DNA from: Epithemia pelagica
Lineage: Eukaryota > Bacillariophyta > Bacillariophyceae > Surirellales > Surirellaceae
DNA length: 64,000 nucleotides
Direction: 5' to 3'
Assembly (NCBI GenBank): GCA_946965045.2
Contig: OX337237.1
Span: forward strand, 1,550,001-1,614,000
Part shown: positions 1 to 10,392 of the stretch, piece after piece
Numbering within the stretch: position 1 is the stretch's first letter
Layout: each line of letters begins with the position of its first letter
The notes under the pieces: model-generated
What the model saw: the letters and a program-made list of their open reading frames with translations, nothing else
Databases searched by the model: none
Told to the model about the DNA's origin: nothing
Made by a program: the position numbers and the translations under genes

Positions 1-316
1 ACTTTCGTAGGCCAACGAAAGTAGAAGGCGTTTCAGATGTGCAAAGCGTTTAGACAATGTATGAATGTGAAGTTGTTCATAACGCTCAAGAGTATTGATC
101 GACTGGCGTTCAGCTCCAACGGTCGGTGCGTCCTGTGTACGTCACAATTCTATGAGAATTATTTTAGTATTCAATTTATTGAAGTGAAAATGGGGGGGGA
201 ATGGGGGAAAAGGCGCGGTTCTAGTTTTCGTTTCGCAGACGCGTAAGGAAGCAAAATCCCGCCAAAACGAAATGTCAGCTCTCAACTTTCGTTTCGTAGA
301 GGCTTAAGGGTCGGCC
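1..316. mobile_element. Truncated end of a Harbinger-like (MITE-type) element
   Basis: The right boundary reads GGCC followed by TGA. Read on the minus strand from 316, the segment follows the terminal module of the elements at 43787 and 58614. It has a GGCC start, a terminal word containing ACGAAACGAAAG, a TTTTGGCG block, a second copy of the word near 210-240, a C-rich run (G-rich on the plus strand, 192-208), and an AT-rich stretch with TTGAATACTA. Positions 1-22 form a small hairpin with the arms ACTTTCGT and ACGAAAGT. The left end lies outside the window, so neither the TIR pair nor the target duplication can be confirmed. Confidence 0.5.
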
Positions 317-603
317 TGACTGGTGACAGCTCTTGGCAAGATCATCGTCAAAGAAATTTTCAGTCTTTTGTTAACAGAACTACCACCACTGTCTCTATCC
401 GTATCGTAGACTCGTTTCTTGTCTCCCTCGCAAGACAGATCATTGTTGGTGTTGATTGTACCAAGAAAGAAGATCGCGGGAAGGTCAAGGTCATGTTTTT
501 GGCGAAAATGACAGTAACGGGGTCATTGGTCTTTCACTATTTGACTTCTTGGTAGAGAGACTGTTTGAGAGACCAGGTGAGCTACAGCAGTGATTGGTAA
601 ACC

Positions 604-2754
604 ATGAGGTGGAAAATAAGTCTACCCGACAGACACGTACTGCTTCGCATTGTCGTGTTGAGTGGAGTGGTACCGTTGATGGTTGGTTGTCTCTTTCTTG
701 GTGCCGTGATAGTTGGTCATGACATCGTGTCGATACAGTTCCTTCCAACAAGCCAAGTGAGAAGGGAATCGCTGGTATTGCTTGCAAGAGATCCCATAAT
801 CCGAGTGATACAGTCGAAAGATTCCTTTCGAGTGGCACGTTTTCGTCAAGTTGCATCCTTTGGAAGAACACCTGTGATCGACTTTTTGGAAGAATCATCC
901 TCCATCCAGTTTCAATCCAATGGAAACTACTATACGAACGGACCAGATCATCACGTCCAAACGGTAGATGATTACCAAGCAGTATCTGCCATCTTGCCAT
1001 CCTCGCCGAATCATGAATCGTCTTCCTTTCTGGACGCCTCACTCTTCCAGAATGGTGCCATATGCTTGGGACCTCTACATTGTAAAAGCTCCACCAAAAT
1101 ACCATCTTCCTTCTTTGGTGAAAATGCATTTCGGACGACTTTCAAGACTCGATGGCTGGAAGGTGTCTATGAACCGTCAAACCAAACCTTATCGAAGAAT
1201 CCTGCTCCTCATTTGAAGTGCACAAGACCAGGTGTTTGGGCTTTCGTTTTGTCGCCACTGGAAGCTCTGGCTGATTCTGCCGTATCCTGGACATCTTTTT
1301 CCTCGACGGTCCAGCAGACAGGTTCGTCATCTCTTCCCTTTCGACCAAACCCTGAGAAACTTGCAAGGGTTCACCATCCAACTGACACGGATACATCGTC
1401 CTCGCCCTTTTGGACACTGTTGACTCGACCGGCCATGGTACTGTTGGTGGCCCTTCAATTGGGATTAGCATTTTGTTATTGGAATTACAAGGTTCCTACC
1501 GGTGCTGTGGCACAGGAATACTCAGTTATTTTAAATGGAGACGCGGCCAGTAACGGTCGCCATTCTCAAGTGTGGAGAATTTTGTCCGGGGCCACGGCTC
1601 ATTTCGAAGTATGGCATCTGGGTGTCAACATGGTTTCCTTCTATAATCTCAGCCTGGGATTGGAGGGCAACCTGTATTCTTCCATTGAATTTCTGGGCAT
1701 GAATCTATCACTGATTGTTTTGGTGGGTGCTGTGTGGTTGGCCTTGCAATACTTCTTTGTGCGGTCCGCACACCGACGACCCACGGTGGGATATTCCGGT
1801 GTCTTGTTTGCCTGGTCCGTAATTCTGACGTTGCAGCAAACTCCAGGAAGCCAAACATGTCCCCTTCCGTTTTTCGAACAAGCGTGTTTCTCCACCATGA
1901 GCATTGGTATGGCCGACCTTTCACTCTCCTTTAGTTGGGCGCCGTGGGTGCAACTCATGGTAGCTCAGGTACTCTTGCCGCGAGTCAGTTGGACGGGACA
2001 TTTGGCAGGTGTACTGGTAGGGTTCGCCGCCATGTGGAGACTATTGCCCTATTTGGCCTTTCCTTCCATTTATTGGCCATTGCTTCATGGTTTGTTCCTC
2101 CGATTTGTGTGTGGCATCGACTGGAAACAACCAAAACTTGTGTATCGGTCCCCGTGGTTTGTAGTGTGCGCAGCAACCTTGTTGACATGCTCCTTGGTCT
2201 ATTCGACTGGTTTTTGTTCACCGGCAACCGTGAGCTTTGCACTCTGGTTTTTGTTTGATTGCTATGTCGATGCATCGGAGTACGATGGAGCCGTGGTTCG
2301 GGCCTACGTTGTGGCGACTGTCTTGAACCTGATTGCTCAGTCCCTCAATGTGGCGACACGGTTGTCATTGGTCGGGCTTTCATTCCAGGTCTTTCCACTG
2401 GTGGGCGTTGTTCAATGGTGGCAATGGATGGTTTACCTGGTCGGTCTATTGCGCGTCATTCCGCGACTCACAACAAGTAGCAGCCTGAGTGACGAAGAAC
2501 CAGGTGGCGGTGGAATCTTTGGACTGATTTTGGGACCATTGCTTAGGGCACATACTCAACCCACCATGTGGGACTATGGAACGAGTTCCTCAAGCTGCTT
2601 GCCGCTGACCTTCCCACAAGAGCACGAACTCGTTTCCACGACACCCACAGTTGACTCTTCCTTGTTTCCAGGAACCGGGCACACCCTGGGAGGTTCTTCC
2701 TCTTCCAAGAACTCCAACAAAAACAGCGGAGCGCATCGCTCCAGGATTGTTTGA
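604..2754 (+). CDS. Rhomboid-family intramembrane serine protease
   Basis: Predicted polytopic protein of 716 aa that would cleave transmembrane substrates within the bilayer. The rhomboid core lies around residues 275-480. It has an H-x8-N signature (H333/H338...N342) in the segment before the catalytic helices, the nucleophile motif GYSG with Ser398, and the partner histidine His466 in TGHLAGVL. These are the two residues of the rhomboid catalytic dyad. The N-terminus has a hydrophobic segment (about residues 13-40), then a long non-membrane stretch of about 220 residues before the core, which is unusual. The C-terminal 100 residues are low complexity and rich in Ser, Thr and Gly. The ATG at 604 is the first in frame. 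There are no in-frame stops or obvious introns. Target compartment and substrates cannot be read from sequence. An inactive rhomboid is unlikely because both dyad residues are present. Confidence 0.85.
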   Translation: MRWKISLPDRHVLLRIVVLSGVVPLMVGCLFLGAVIVGHDIVSIQFLPTSQVRRESLVLLARDPIIRVIQSKDSFRVARFRQVASFGRTPVIDFLEESSSIQFQSNGNYYTNGPDHHVQTVDDYQAVSAILPSSPNHESSSFLDASLFQNGAICLGPLHCKSSTKIPSSFFGENAFRTTFKTRWLEGVYEPSNQTLSKNPAPHLKCTRPGVWAFVLSPLEALADSAVSWTSFSSTVQQTGSSSLPFRPNPEKLARVHHPTDTDTSSSPFWTLLTRPAMVLLVALQLGLAFCYWNYKVPTGAVAQEYSVILNGDAASNGRHSQVWRILSGATAHFEVWHLGVNMVSFYNLSLGLEGNLYSSIEFLGMNLSLIVLVGAVWLALQYFFVRSAHRRPTVGYSGVLFAWSVILTLQQTPGSQTCPLPFFEQACFSTMSIGMADLSLSFSWAPWVQLMVAQVLLPRVSWTGHLAGVLVGFAAMWRLLPYLAFPSIYWPLLHGLFLRFVCGIDWKQPKLVYRSPWFVVCAATLLTCSLVYSTGFCSPATVSFALWFLFDCYVDASEYDGAVVRAYVVATVLNLIAQSLNVATRLSLVGLSFQVFPLVGVVQWWQWMVYLVGLLRVIPRLTTSSSLSDEEPGGGGIFGLILGPLLRAHTQPTMWDYGTSSSSCLPLTFPQEHELVSTTPTVDSSLFPGTGHTLGGSSSSKNSNKNSGAHRSRIV

Positions 2755-3506
2755 ATCCCGTCCCGTTTGTTCACTTCCATGATGTAGACTACAATGTCGA
2801 CGAGGTCGTGGTTCCTTGCGTGCTCACGATTTTGTCATTGTGTGTTTATTTGTTCGTTGAAAATTGTGAGGGCAAACATGGTTTCGTTCTCTTTTTGTTG
2901 GATTTCACGGAATTTAGTTATTTGCCAATGTTGTTGGTTGTCGTCCTCTCGTTTCAATCGCAGGACCATCACAAGGCAGGAATGAAATGGGACTGGATTC
3001 GAGGACGAACGTTAGAGCAACCATCGACAGATCCGTTCAAGAGTGGCATTTTGTTGGTTACTGCTCGACGAAAACTGTTGTCAGAACGAATTTTCGAGAG
3101 CGTTTGCTGGACAAATAGCTTCAATTTTTGTCGAACCTCACGGATTGGGGGATGGACCTCGTCACAATGGGGAATACTTTAGGATCCTATACACACCCGC
3201 GGGTCGCTATGACTGTGTTCAAGGGAAACAAGACTTGAGAAATGACGGGAAATGCTACCTCCTCGCCGATCATGATAGTTGGGGGATGATGGTGTGGACT
3301 CTCCGACTTGCTACTGTCCTAGATATGCATCACGGCCATCAAGAGGCTGATGAATCGTTGACTGCGAGTAAGTTTAGGAAATGTCGTTGGTTGATTAACC
3401 ATGAGAACTAATAAAGTTGTACGGGTGATAGAAATAATACATAAGTCTTCAAGTGTAGGGTACAAAATCGGAATAAGCGCGTGCTCCTGGATTCTGGAGA
3501 GTGATC
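2755..3506. other. Intergenic, 3' flanks of convergent genes
   Basis: Lies between the stops of the rhomboid gene (+) and the disordered-protein gene (-). Open frames here start at non-ATG codons or are short, and none resembles a known protein. I see no repeat or RNA gene. Confidence 0.5.
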
Positions 3507-4556
3507 TCATACCGAGCGTCCGGTACTTTCACTCGAGCTATTCACCATATCCGGTGGTATTTCGTCCTCGTCTACTGGTGCAGGTGTCGTTCCGGATAAT
3601 CTTTTCGAGTTTTTCTTTTTCATTGGCTTGGAGGACGGTGTAACTTTGGACTTTCCAAACTGTTGGTGGCTCTCCATAGGGTCTACCCGAAGCATTTCAG
3701 GATTTTGAAGAACCCAGTCCTTCATCTTGGCGGAAGAGTAGGATTCGCAGGTCACAACTTTTCGAATATCGTCGCTGGCCTTGACTTCGTAGGCGTTGAA
3801 GAGAGGCATTGGTGGATTCTTTTGCTTCAAGCCAGCCAACTTGACTTGTTCGTAGTATAACGTACTTGTTATCGTATCTTCAGCGGTGTTCAGTGTGTTG
3901 GTATCGGAAACAACAGAATTGGAGTCTGGAACATCGGCTTCTTCATCCGCTGGATCTCGAATAGGCGTGGCAAAACACAGAGAATTGGCCAACACTGGAT
4001 TGTTGGTCAAAAATCTGGAAAAGGCATCCTTTGGTCGAGGATTCGCTGCAGAGCCATTGCTGTTGTTGTGGCCACTGTTGGGATTCTTTTTCGATCGAAA
4101 GATATCTTCAGGTGTCGTTCTCTTGCGCTTGGGTTGTGTAGGCGTCCGATATTGTGAATTTTGTTGAGGTGGTGGTGGCGCTGTTGCATTGCCATTGGCA
4201 GCCAGTTTGGCCTTGGCGACCGCTTGTGCTTGTTCCAGTGTTAAATCTTCTCTTCTTGATGCGTGTTTTCCAGACGAGGTTGGTTCTGCGGCAACAGTGC
4301 CACCACCGACGCAGTGTACGGCATTGGTCGTTGCCGCGTTGCAGTCAAATAGGGCATCCCATTGTTCTTCTTGCAATTTCATGTTTTTGGTCCGTCTCTT
4401 GGCATCCGGTGTGGCAGGTGCAGGTTGCGATCCAGGCGTTTGTGGTTGTTGTACTGCTGGTGTATCAGCCAAATGCTCCATGTCTCCTGGCCGTAGGCTT
4501 GGCTCACCAAAACAACGGCACAACGAGTCCAGAACAGATTTCATTTTCAGCTCCAT
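3507..4556 (-). CDS. Unrecognised, largely disordered protein
   Basis: A 349-aa protein that I do not recognise. The open frame extends eight codons upstream from a TTG; the first ATG is at 4556 (MELKMKSVLDSL), which I take as the start. Composition is rich in Pro, Gln, Asn, Ser and Thr with basic patches (KRRTK, QPKRKR, KKKNSKR) that could act as nuclear localisation signals. Two more ordered-looking stretches stand out. One is near residues 160-185 (KDAFSRFLTNNPVLANSL). The other, near 240-290, includes a tyrosine-bearing segment and a predicted helix ending in KMKDWVLQNPEML. The gene has no membrane segment. The uninterrupted frame and biased codon use support a real gene, but not a function. 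A regulatory or scaffold protein is only a guess. Confidence 0.6.
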   Translation of the reverse strand: MELKMKSVLDSLCRCFGEPSLRPGDMEHLADTPAVQQPQTPGSQPAPATPDAKRRTKNMKLQEEQWDALFDCNAATTNAVHCVGGGTVAAEPTSSGKHASRREDLTLEQAQAVAKAKLAANGNATAPPPPQQNSQYRTPTQPKRKRTTPEDIFRSKKNPNSGHNNSNGSAANPRPKDAFSRFLTNNPVLANSLCFATPIRDPADEEADVPDSNSVVSDTNTLNTAEDTITSTLYYEQVKLAGLKQKNPPMPLFNAYEVKASDDIRKVVTCESYSSAKMKDWVLQNPEMLRVDPMESHQQFGKSKVTPSSKPMKKKNSKRLSGTTPAPVDEDEIPPDMVNSSSESTGRSV

Positions 4557-6832
4557 TTTGAAATCGCGTGATGGGTACAACCCTTAAATCAATCGACAAG
4601 CAATCAACGATTGTCAAAGCCTGTAGTTTGTCAACACAAATTCTCGCAAAAGGACGGCGTTCTCTTCCTCCACTCAAGGCGAAAAGAGAAGAAGAGCCAG
4701 TCCTTTTGCTACTGTTGGCTGCGTGTTCAGAGTTCCTCGTTGATGGTATCAACGATTCGTTCCCTAATACAACCACAACGTCGTCCCCCAATTCAGCAGG
4801 ATCAATAGTCTTGAACACACACACAAATCCCAAGAGAGGCAGCAATCTCGTTGTCCAGAAAGAAAACTTGGTACTTCGTCGGTGGTTTCTGACTCTTGTT
4901 GCCGTATTGGTCGGTTCCCCAAAGTTGCCAAACAAAAAAATAATAGGATGATCGGTGGCTCGTGTAGAGAGAGTCGGCAGCGGAGGGAAATGTTGTGAAG
5001 GAGAGACTTCCCCACTCTTTTTTCCTTTTTATTGGGGCTCTTGTGTGGGTTGGATCGAATTCGGCCGGTCAGCCAGCCAGCGTATTGTCTCCCCTTCGTC
5101 TTTCTCTCTCTGTTGATGTTCTCGCGTGGACCCGGCCGGCGGCACCTGATATACAGTATTGAAAGCATCCATAAGTAACCTTGTTATAGTAATGTATATC
5201 CCATCACCTATGCCTCCTCGTGGTAGTGCTCGTTTCACCCGTTCAAATCGAAAGAGTTCGATAAGTGGAGGTCGTGCTCTTTTACCGGACACCAACAGCC
5301 ATACAAGTGTACGGCCAACGACTTTGGAAGCCGGCCGTTCCAGCTCATAGACAAGGACAAGACTGGTGGTTCTCTTAAAATTTCAGAGTTCCCCTCCGAT
5401 GACGTGACGGACACAACGCGTGGCGTGACCGGCTTTCGCTTTCCGTTGATCCATTGGACAATACACAGGACATGCGTGCAGGACCAGTCTTCCGTCTTTA
5501 TCCTACATCAAGTTAACGGCTGGTCAACTGCCAGTACATAAAAATTCGTTCGGTCACAGTTACAGCAATCCTTAGCAGCACAGCTATAAGCAAAATATAA
5601 GATTCTCATGCAACGGAAACCTAAAACCGCTCAGAAGGTACAAGAGACATTGCAGGAGTTGCACACGCACGCACGAAGGACGGTTCGGACCTTCTTGGCG
5701 CCCTTTCTCGTCTCCCGCCAAAAACCCTGGATTTCCAACGCGAACCACCATGTGGAAGGGGCGGCGGTGTGGTCGCCACTCGGAGGACAAGCACGTCGGC
5801 GGCGCAGCTGCAATTCTCTCACATTTTCGGACCTCGAGAAGGAAACCCACCATTCACGAGCCCTCCTTTTTGTCCTTACCATGATGCCCAACGAAATCGG
5901 ATATCACTAGACATCATCTATTGAATTTCCAATTCGATGAAAAAGAACCAATAACACAAGTTTTCTGGATATCGAGAACCAAGCCCCAAGACGCCAATAC
6001 ACGTCTACAGACTACAGACTGTCGTTTTCAAGGTTGTTGTTGTTGTCGTCGTCGTTGAGTTCGGGATGACGACTGTAACGGTCAGAAAGATGACATGTGC
6101 CGCCAAAGGCCGCATTGACTGCGATTGCTAGCTTGGGTAGCGAACACCAGAGTTAGAGGCAGACGAAGCAGCAATGCCTTACGCATGGATTAGCATGACC
6201 TCTCGTTATCATTTGTCTCGGATAGGTGAACTGGAAAGGTCGAGAAAGCAAACTGGTTTGACGTCCTCCTAGCCATGGACTTGTTATTCCATAGACACCA
6301 CGAATTGCTTTGTTCAAAATTGTCTTGTTGCTGTTGTTCGGTTGTTCGTCTCAATCTATTTCACTTTGCATAGATCTCCGTTGAGATTTTCTCTTGGCTG
6401 AAGAGATCATCCTTCAGATGCTATCCAATCCGTAGGCGTACCCAATCTGCGTTGCAAATAATTCCCCGAGTGGTATCGAGTCGACTCGGGCTTCACATGC
6501 TGGCTTCAATGCACGACTGATAGAAAGGTGTCTCGTTTCGACTTTCGATCAGTTTGAATGGTTGCAACAAAGAGTCAACCCATTGCAGACATCAAATACT
6601 CCAACTGAAGAAATGGAATCGATTTTCGATTTGAATGAAACATCATGGATTGTCATTGGTTCATTCCCGCTTAGCTTCATTCACGAAGTGCATGACGTAA
6701 CCTCTTCACTCTCAGTATAGAGAATCCTGACAGATCTGCAAGAGGTAGACCACCTAGCTTTTCACCAATGTATCAGATCCATTTCGTCCTCCGTGACGGT
6801 GAAACACCGGTGTAGAAGAACCAGGGGAAGCC
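4557..6832. other. Long intergenic region, no supported gene
   Basis: 2.3 kb between divergent genes. Several short overlapping frames exist on both strands (for example 5608-5910 +, 5584-5853 -), but they contradict each other and match nothing I recognise. It presumably holds both promoters. No tandem repeat or element boundary is evident. Confidence 0.4.
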
Positions 6833-7831
6833 ATGTCTCGTCGAGGTACAGGAGCTCACAAGATGAGCCCACCGGCAGCATCGCTGGAGCAGGTGACGGC
6901 TGGATCACTCAGTTTGGAACAGGAAGAAATGGAGCCGCTTTCGATATCCACGTCCACTTCCTCGTCGGGCAGCGGTGAACCGTCCTCTTCAGGTGTTAGT
7001 GAAACGTCGAAAAATGGGCTTCCGACCAATACTAAGTTCAAACAATGGAAGGAATCCGCCTTCGCGGCAGCCTTTACGGAACCGAACTGGACAGCGGAAG
7101 GCGCATGGACGTGGAATGATGGAGGGGGTCGCAGCCGAAGATCGCGACGAAAAGGTGGAAGTAACAGAGATGGACGTGGTTCGGGTGAAGACTATGCGGA
7201 CGACTATGACAATATCGACACTACCGGCTGCTTATGCTGCTCCTCCTTGTTTTGTTCCTTGCTGGGAGCTCAAAGAATTGGGAACATGGTCGTTTTGAAT
7301 TCATCTATGGAATGGGTGGAAGAAGTGGAAGAAGATCCGGAAACTGGAGAATGCAAAGTTCGACGATACACTCGACCAACTCTACGATGGGTAGTGGGTC
7401 CCTATTGGCCTATGCTACTCTGTGTAACGTATCCACTGATTTTTATCGTTTCTGGATGGGCATACTACACGGCACTTTGGCCGGGTAAAAAGCCGGTGGT
7501 TGTCACTGTCGTGTGGGTGTTGTTGACGGGTGGCTTGATTGTTGCACTGGCCTTGACTGGTTGTCGGGATCCTGGAATCTTGTACCGACATGATTCTCCA
7601 CCGCCACAATTTGAAAACAATTGGCGATGGAGTGACCAAGCACATTCTTATCGTCCTCGAAGTGCCTATTTTGATTCAGATACCGGTGTAGTCGTGGAAG
7701 AATTTGACCATACCTGTCCATGGACTGGAACAGCCATTGGGAAAAAGAATATGATTTGCTTCCAGTTCTTCGTCTGTCTGGTATTTGTCTGCCTTGTGGT
7801 CGACATCTTCCTCATCACGGGAGCATTTTAG
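6833..7831 (+). CDS. DHHC-palmitoyltransferase-like membrane protein, degenerate
   Basis: A 332-aa protein with features of the DHHC S-acyltransferase family. It has two hydrophobic segments (about residues 187-212 and 220-243), then the DPG motif (TGCRDPGI) that normally follows TM2. Next come FDHTCPWTGTAIGKKN at about 291-306, with putative catalytic Cys295, and a third hydrophobic segment that runs to the stop. It departs from the family in three ways. The DHHC tetrad is DHTC. The zinc-binding cysteines of the Cys-rich domain upstream of it are absent (only an RPRS remnant remains). The protein ends within TM3, so TM4 and the TTxE region are missing. The N-terminal 160 residues are Ser/Gly-rich and disordered. 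The start ATG at 6833 is clear, and no convincing donor site extends the 3' end. It may be a divergent acyltransferase or a non-catalytic relative. Confidence 0.75.
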   Translation: MSRRGTGAHKMSPPAASLEQVTAGSLSLEQEEMEPLSISTSTSSSGSGEPSSSGVSETSKNGLPTNTKFKQWKESAFAAAFTEPNWTAEGAWTWNDGGGRSRRSRRKGGSNRDGRGSGEDYADDYDNIDTTGCLCCSSLFCSLLGAQRIGNMVVLNSSMEWVEEVEEDPETGECKVRRYTRPTLRWVVGPYWPMLLCVTYPLIFIVSGWAYYTALWPGKKPVVVTVVWVLLTGGLIVALALTGCRDPGILYRHDSPPPQFENNWRWSDQAHSYRPRSAYFDSDTGVVVEEFDHTCPWTGTAIGKKNMICFQFFVCLVFVCLVVDIFLITGAF

Positions 7832-8114
7832 AGACAATGTTGACCCTAAGATTCTCGCATGTTTCGTTGGTAATGTCCGCGTTACATCGCATCCATAACA
7901 CTCGTACGTAGATTGCTCTTACTTTACACTGCGTCTACGAGAGAAAGAAGTGTTGAGGTGCGGAATCTCACGATTAAGGGAAAACAAATAGGCGCGTTTG
8001 GGTGTGGCAGAAACTCCACTTTGAGCACAAACACAAGGCGAGAGGAGGTGTTATGGAGCTACGCCTGAAAAATATGCACTCGCTTCTCTACAATACAAAT
8101 ACGGAAAGAAAACC
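7832..8114. other. Intergenic spacer
   Basis: Spacer between the DHHC-like gene and the pseudogene. Nothing recognisable. Confidence 0.4.
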
Positions 8115-8757
8115 ATGGTCGCAAGCATACCCCCCTCGCCAGCATGGAAACGAACATCAACAGGACTGTGTATCACTTCCCCTAGTCATCACAGTGCCGA
8201 AAACGAAGAGATGAGGTCCTTACTGGGCCAATGGAGAAGGCAAATACGCAACAAATACAAAAGATATCTCAAGGAGCTGGGTCGCTCATCACCGGCAGAT
8301 GAGTGCACGGAAACGGAATACACCGACGAAGAGAAGCTCTTCATGAAGTAGGCCTTTGAATGGTTGAAGAAAGATGTACAGGTTTTATGGAGATATACAA
8401 CTCAGCTCGGAAGAGCTACAACTGGAGTACCCAGAGGAACAAATCTTGATCAAGATAGTCTGTCGTCGTTCGCTGTGGCATTGTCCGAGTTTCTCTACGG
8501 ATAGTCCGCGCGAGTGGGAACGTCGAAGTCTAGGAGAAAGCGACTGCGGTGGTTTCAACAGAAACATCTGTCCTTGGAAGGTTTCATTCAAACGAAATCT
8601 GCTCAGAGTGCTCTTTTTCCATTATGCACGAACATTTGCTGCAGTCTGCGTTTCGTTCGAGCCGAGGTTGCGGGAAGCTTCCGTCGGTTGAAGCATTTGA
8701 TGATTGTCGTTCGGTAGAGTTGGGTTACCAGAGTCAAGCCGCAAAAAAATTCGACTT
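8115..8757 (+). pseudogene. Degenerate copy of the 9655/11502 tandem family
   Basis: Reading in shifting frames, this region matches the gene at 9655 along its whole length. The start MVASIPPSPAWKR parallels MIESLALSPAWKR. RSLLGQWRRQ matches RSLVGQALRQW. DEEKLFMK matches EEKKLDMMKK. RKRLRWFQQKHLSLEGFIQ matches RERLEWFQQKDMSYQDFIQ. The end, ELGYQSQAAKKFDF, matches DLGYESQTQKKIRLD. An in-frame stop follows codon 78 (8349-8351), another lies near 8502, and the frame changes between the WFQQK block and the C-terminus. This is therefore a decayed duplicate in direct orientation to its relatives, not a functional gene. An unseen intron could explain one break but not all of them. Confidence 0.75.
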
Positions 8758-9654
8758 TGCTGACAGCACCGTGTTGGGTCTATCGTCGCCATCAAACAAA
8801 ACAGGGTGCACGCATACATGCAATGCATGTTCGTTGTACAAGAGTACATGGTAGTCCAAACTAGTGATTCTCGTTGTTCTTCAATAGCCAAACAAGCTTC
8901 ATCCCGCATGAGGGCTTTTCACTGGTGAGACAAGTGTCCGTACTGGGTAGAGCGGCAATAACCGCACTTGCAAACTTCCCTCTTCCACTGAAGGATGGAA
9001 CCATGCACATTAATATGGAAATAATTCCACAAGAGCATGCCATTGGGAAAAAAAGAAGAAGAGAGATGCGTTCTTTTAATTCTGGCTTGTCGGTTGTCCG
9101 TCGACTTAACGAGCACAACTTGCCGCTCACGGAGGCTCTGCTGCTGTTGTTGTTTTGGTTGTTGGATGGGATGGGGTGTCTGGTATGGATGACGGATGGC
9201 GATGGCGATTGGCGATGGCCCAATCCCAATTCCCAATGCCCAACCCACAACCCACAACCCACAACCCACAACCCACAACCCACAACCCACAAAACTGGCA
9301 AGACATTTTTTGCCCTCGATGCAGTGCGAATACGAGTACTCTCGCATATTATTGTACAACAGTACGAGTACTCTCATTATTTCGAACAGCCCCATACACG
9401 TCCAGACGTGGGACTGGCAGGGTGGGTTTCACAAAACCGTCCCCACTCCCCAAATTTTCCGTGGAGTTTTCAATCTTGGTCGGAAATCACAAAATCGAAA
9501 CCCAACCCCGACATCGAACCTTGCGCAAAAATCGAGTCAAAGGAACCACAAAAAGTCTTACAAAAACATACAACCAAACCATAAGTTCTGCCTTCTTGCG
9601 AATCGATATAGAAAACACAGCACAAACAGAAAGAACGAAACAAATACAGGCATC
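8758..9654. other. Intergenic region with a short tandem repeat
   Basis: Separates the pseudogene from the intact paralogue. It contains GGCGATGGC-type short repeats (about 9196-9220), the CCCACAA array listed separately, and GAGTACTCTCG-like words near 9332-9376. The long plus frame running through it into 9655 reads repeat-derived peptide and is probably not coding. Confidence 0.45.
9243..9292. repeat. 7-bp tandem repeat (CCCACAA)n
   Basis: About seven uninterrupted copies of the heptamer CCCACAA. It is shorter than, and different from, the common CCCTAAA telomere repeat, and it is interstitial. It is best treated as a microsatellite. Confidence 0.9.
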
Positions 9655-10392
9655 ATGATTGAAAGCCTTGCTCTATCACCGGCGTGGAAACGTGAATTAA
9701 GAGGAATGCGTGTCACTTTCCATAGTGACCACAATGCGGGAAAGGAAGCTCAGAGGTCCTTGGTGGGCCAGGCCCTACGACAATGGCAGAAAGAATACAG
9801 GAGAAAGAGGAAATTGTACGAAGAAGTTGAAAAAGAAAAGAAGAAGGTGGCACATGAAAAGGCGAGCATGCCGGAGGAAAAAAAGCTCGACATGATGAAG
9901 AAGGCCGTGGAACGAATGAAACAAGACATTGACGGAATGACAGAGCTATATGACCGAAGTAAAAGGGAAAAGCCAAAGTGTATCACTGTGAAAGACATTT
10001 TGGAAGATCACTCTAGATGTTCTTTCCGGACCGATCTTTCAAAACTTCTAAGCATGGCTCAAGTGGGGAAATCGAACTCTATCAGGGAACGGTTGGAATG
10101 GTTCCAACAGAAAGATATGTCGTATCAAGACTTCATACAACAGAAAAAGTATATGGCGATGAGACTTTGGTGGATGTGTACAAACGATTTCTACCTCCGG
10201 CATTATAATACCCAAGATGTCACCAATTCCTCAGTGTGCCCAGACGAAGTTCGAGCACATCCGGCAAAGTCAGTCGTAGCCGAGAATAATAAGGCCTCTA
10301 AAAAGAGGAACGTATCGACAGCCCTTGAGGAACAAGAGAAAAACGATTTGGGCTACGAGAGTCAAACTCAGAAGAAAATCCGACTTGATTGA
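9655..10392 (+). CDS. Small charged protein, tandem family member (intact copy 1)
   Basis: A 245-aa protein of unknown function. The frame is open far upstream from a non-ATG codon, but that part is repeat-derived. The ATG at 9655 gives MIESLALSPAWKR, which is also the beginning of the neighbouring pseudogene, so this start is well supported. Residues about 45-110 are strongly Lys/Glu-rich and probably helical or coiled coil. Residues about 124-162 hold a conserved core, FRTDLSKLL...RERLEWFQQKDMSYQDFIQ. The protein ends in a basic KKIRLD motif. The gene at 11502 shares the core (FKDRLENIL...IEEQLEDL..SRMTYQEFV) and the ending (KKMRLA). No signal peptide or membrane segment is visible. A nuclear role is conceivable from the basic ends but unproven. 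Confidence 0.65.
   Translation: MIESLALSPAWKRELRGMRVTFHSDHNAGKEAQRSLVGQALRQWQKEYRRKRKLYEEVEKEKKKVAHEKASMPEEKKLDMMKKAVERMKQDIDGMTELYDRSKREKPKCITVKDILEDHSRCSFRTDLSKLLSMAQVGKSNSIRERLEWFQQKDMSYQDFIQQKKYMAMRLWWMCTNDFYLRHYNTQDVTNSSVCPDEVRAHPAKSVVAENNKASKKRNVSTALEEQEKNDLGYESQTQKKIRLD

Noticed and set aside
2751-3411. Frames downstream of the rhomboid gene
   Set aside because: They begin at non-ATG codons, overlap one another and give no recognisable domain; probably 3' flank.
9243-9292. Interstitial telomere
   Set aside because: The heptamer CCCACAA differs from CCCTAAA and CCCTAA repeats, and the array is only about 50 bp.
9196-9654. N-terminal extension of the 9655 protein
   Set aside because: The extension starts at a non-ATG, contains the CCCACAA repeat, and the pseudogene relative begins at the equivalent of 9655.
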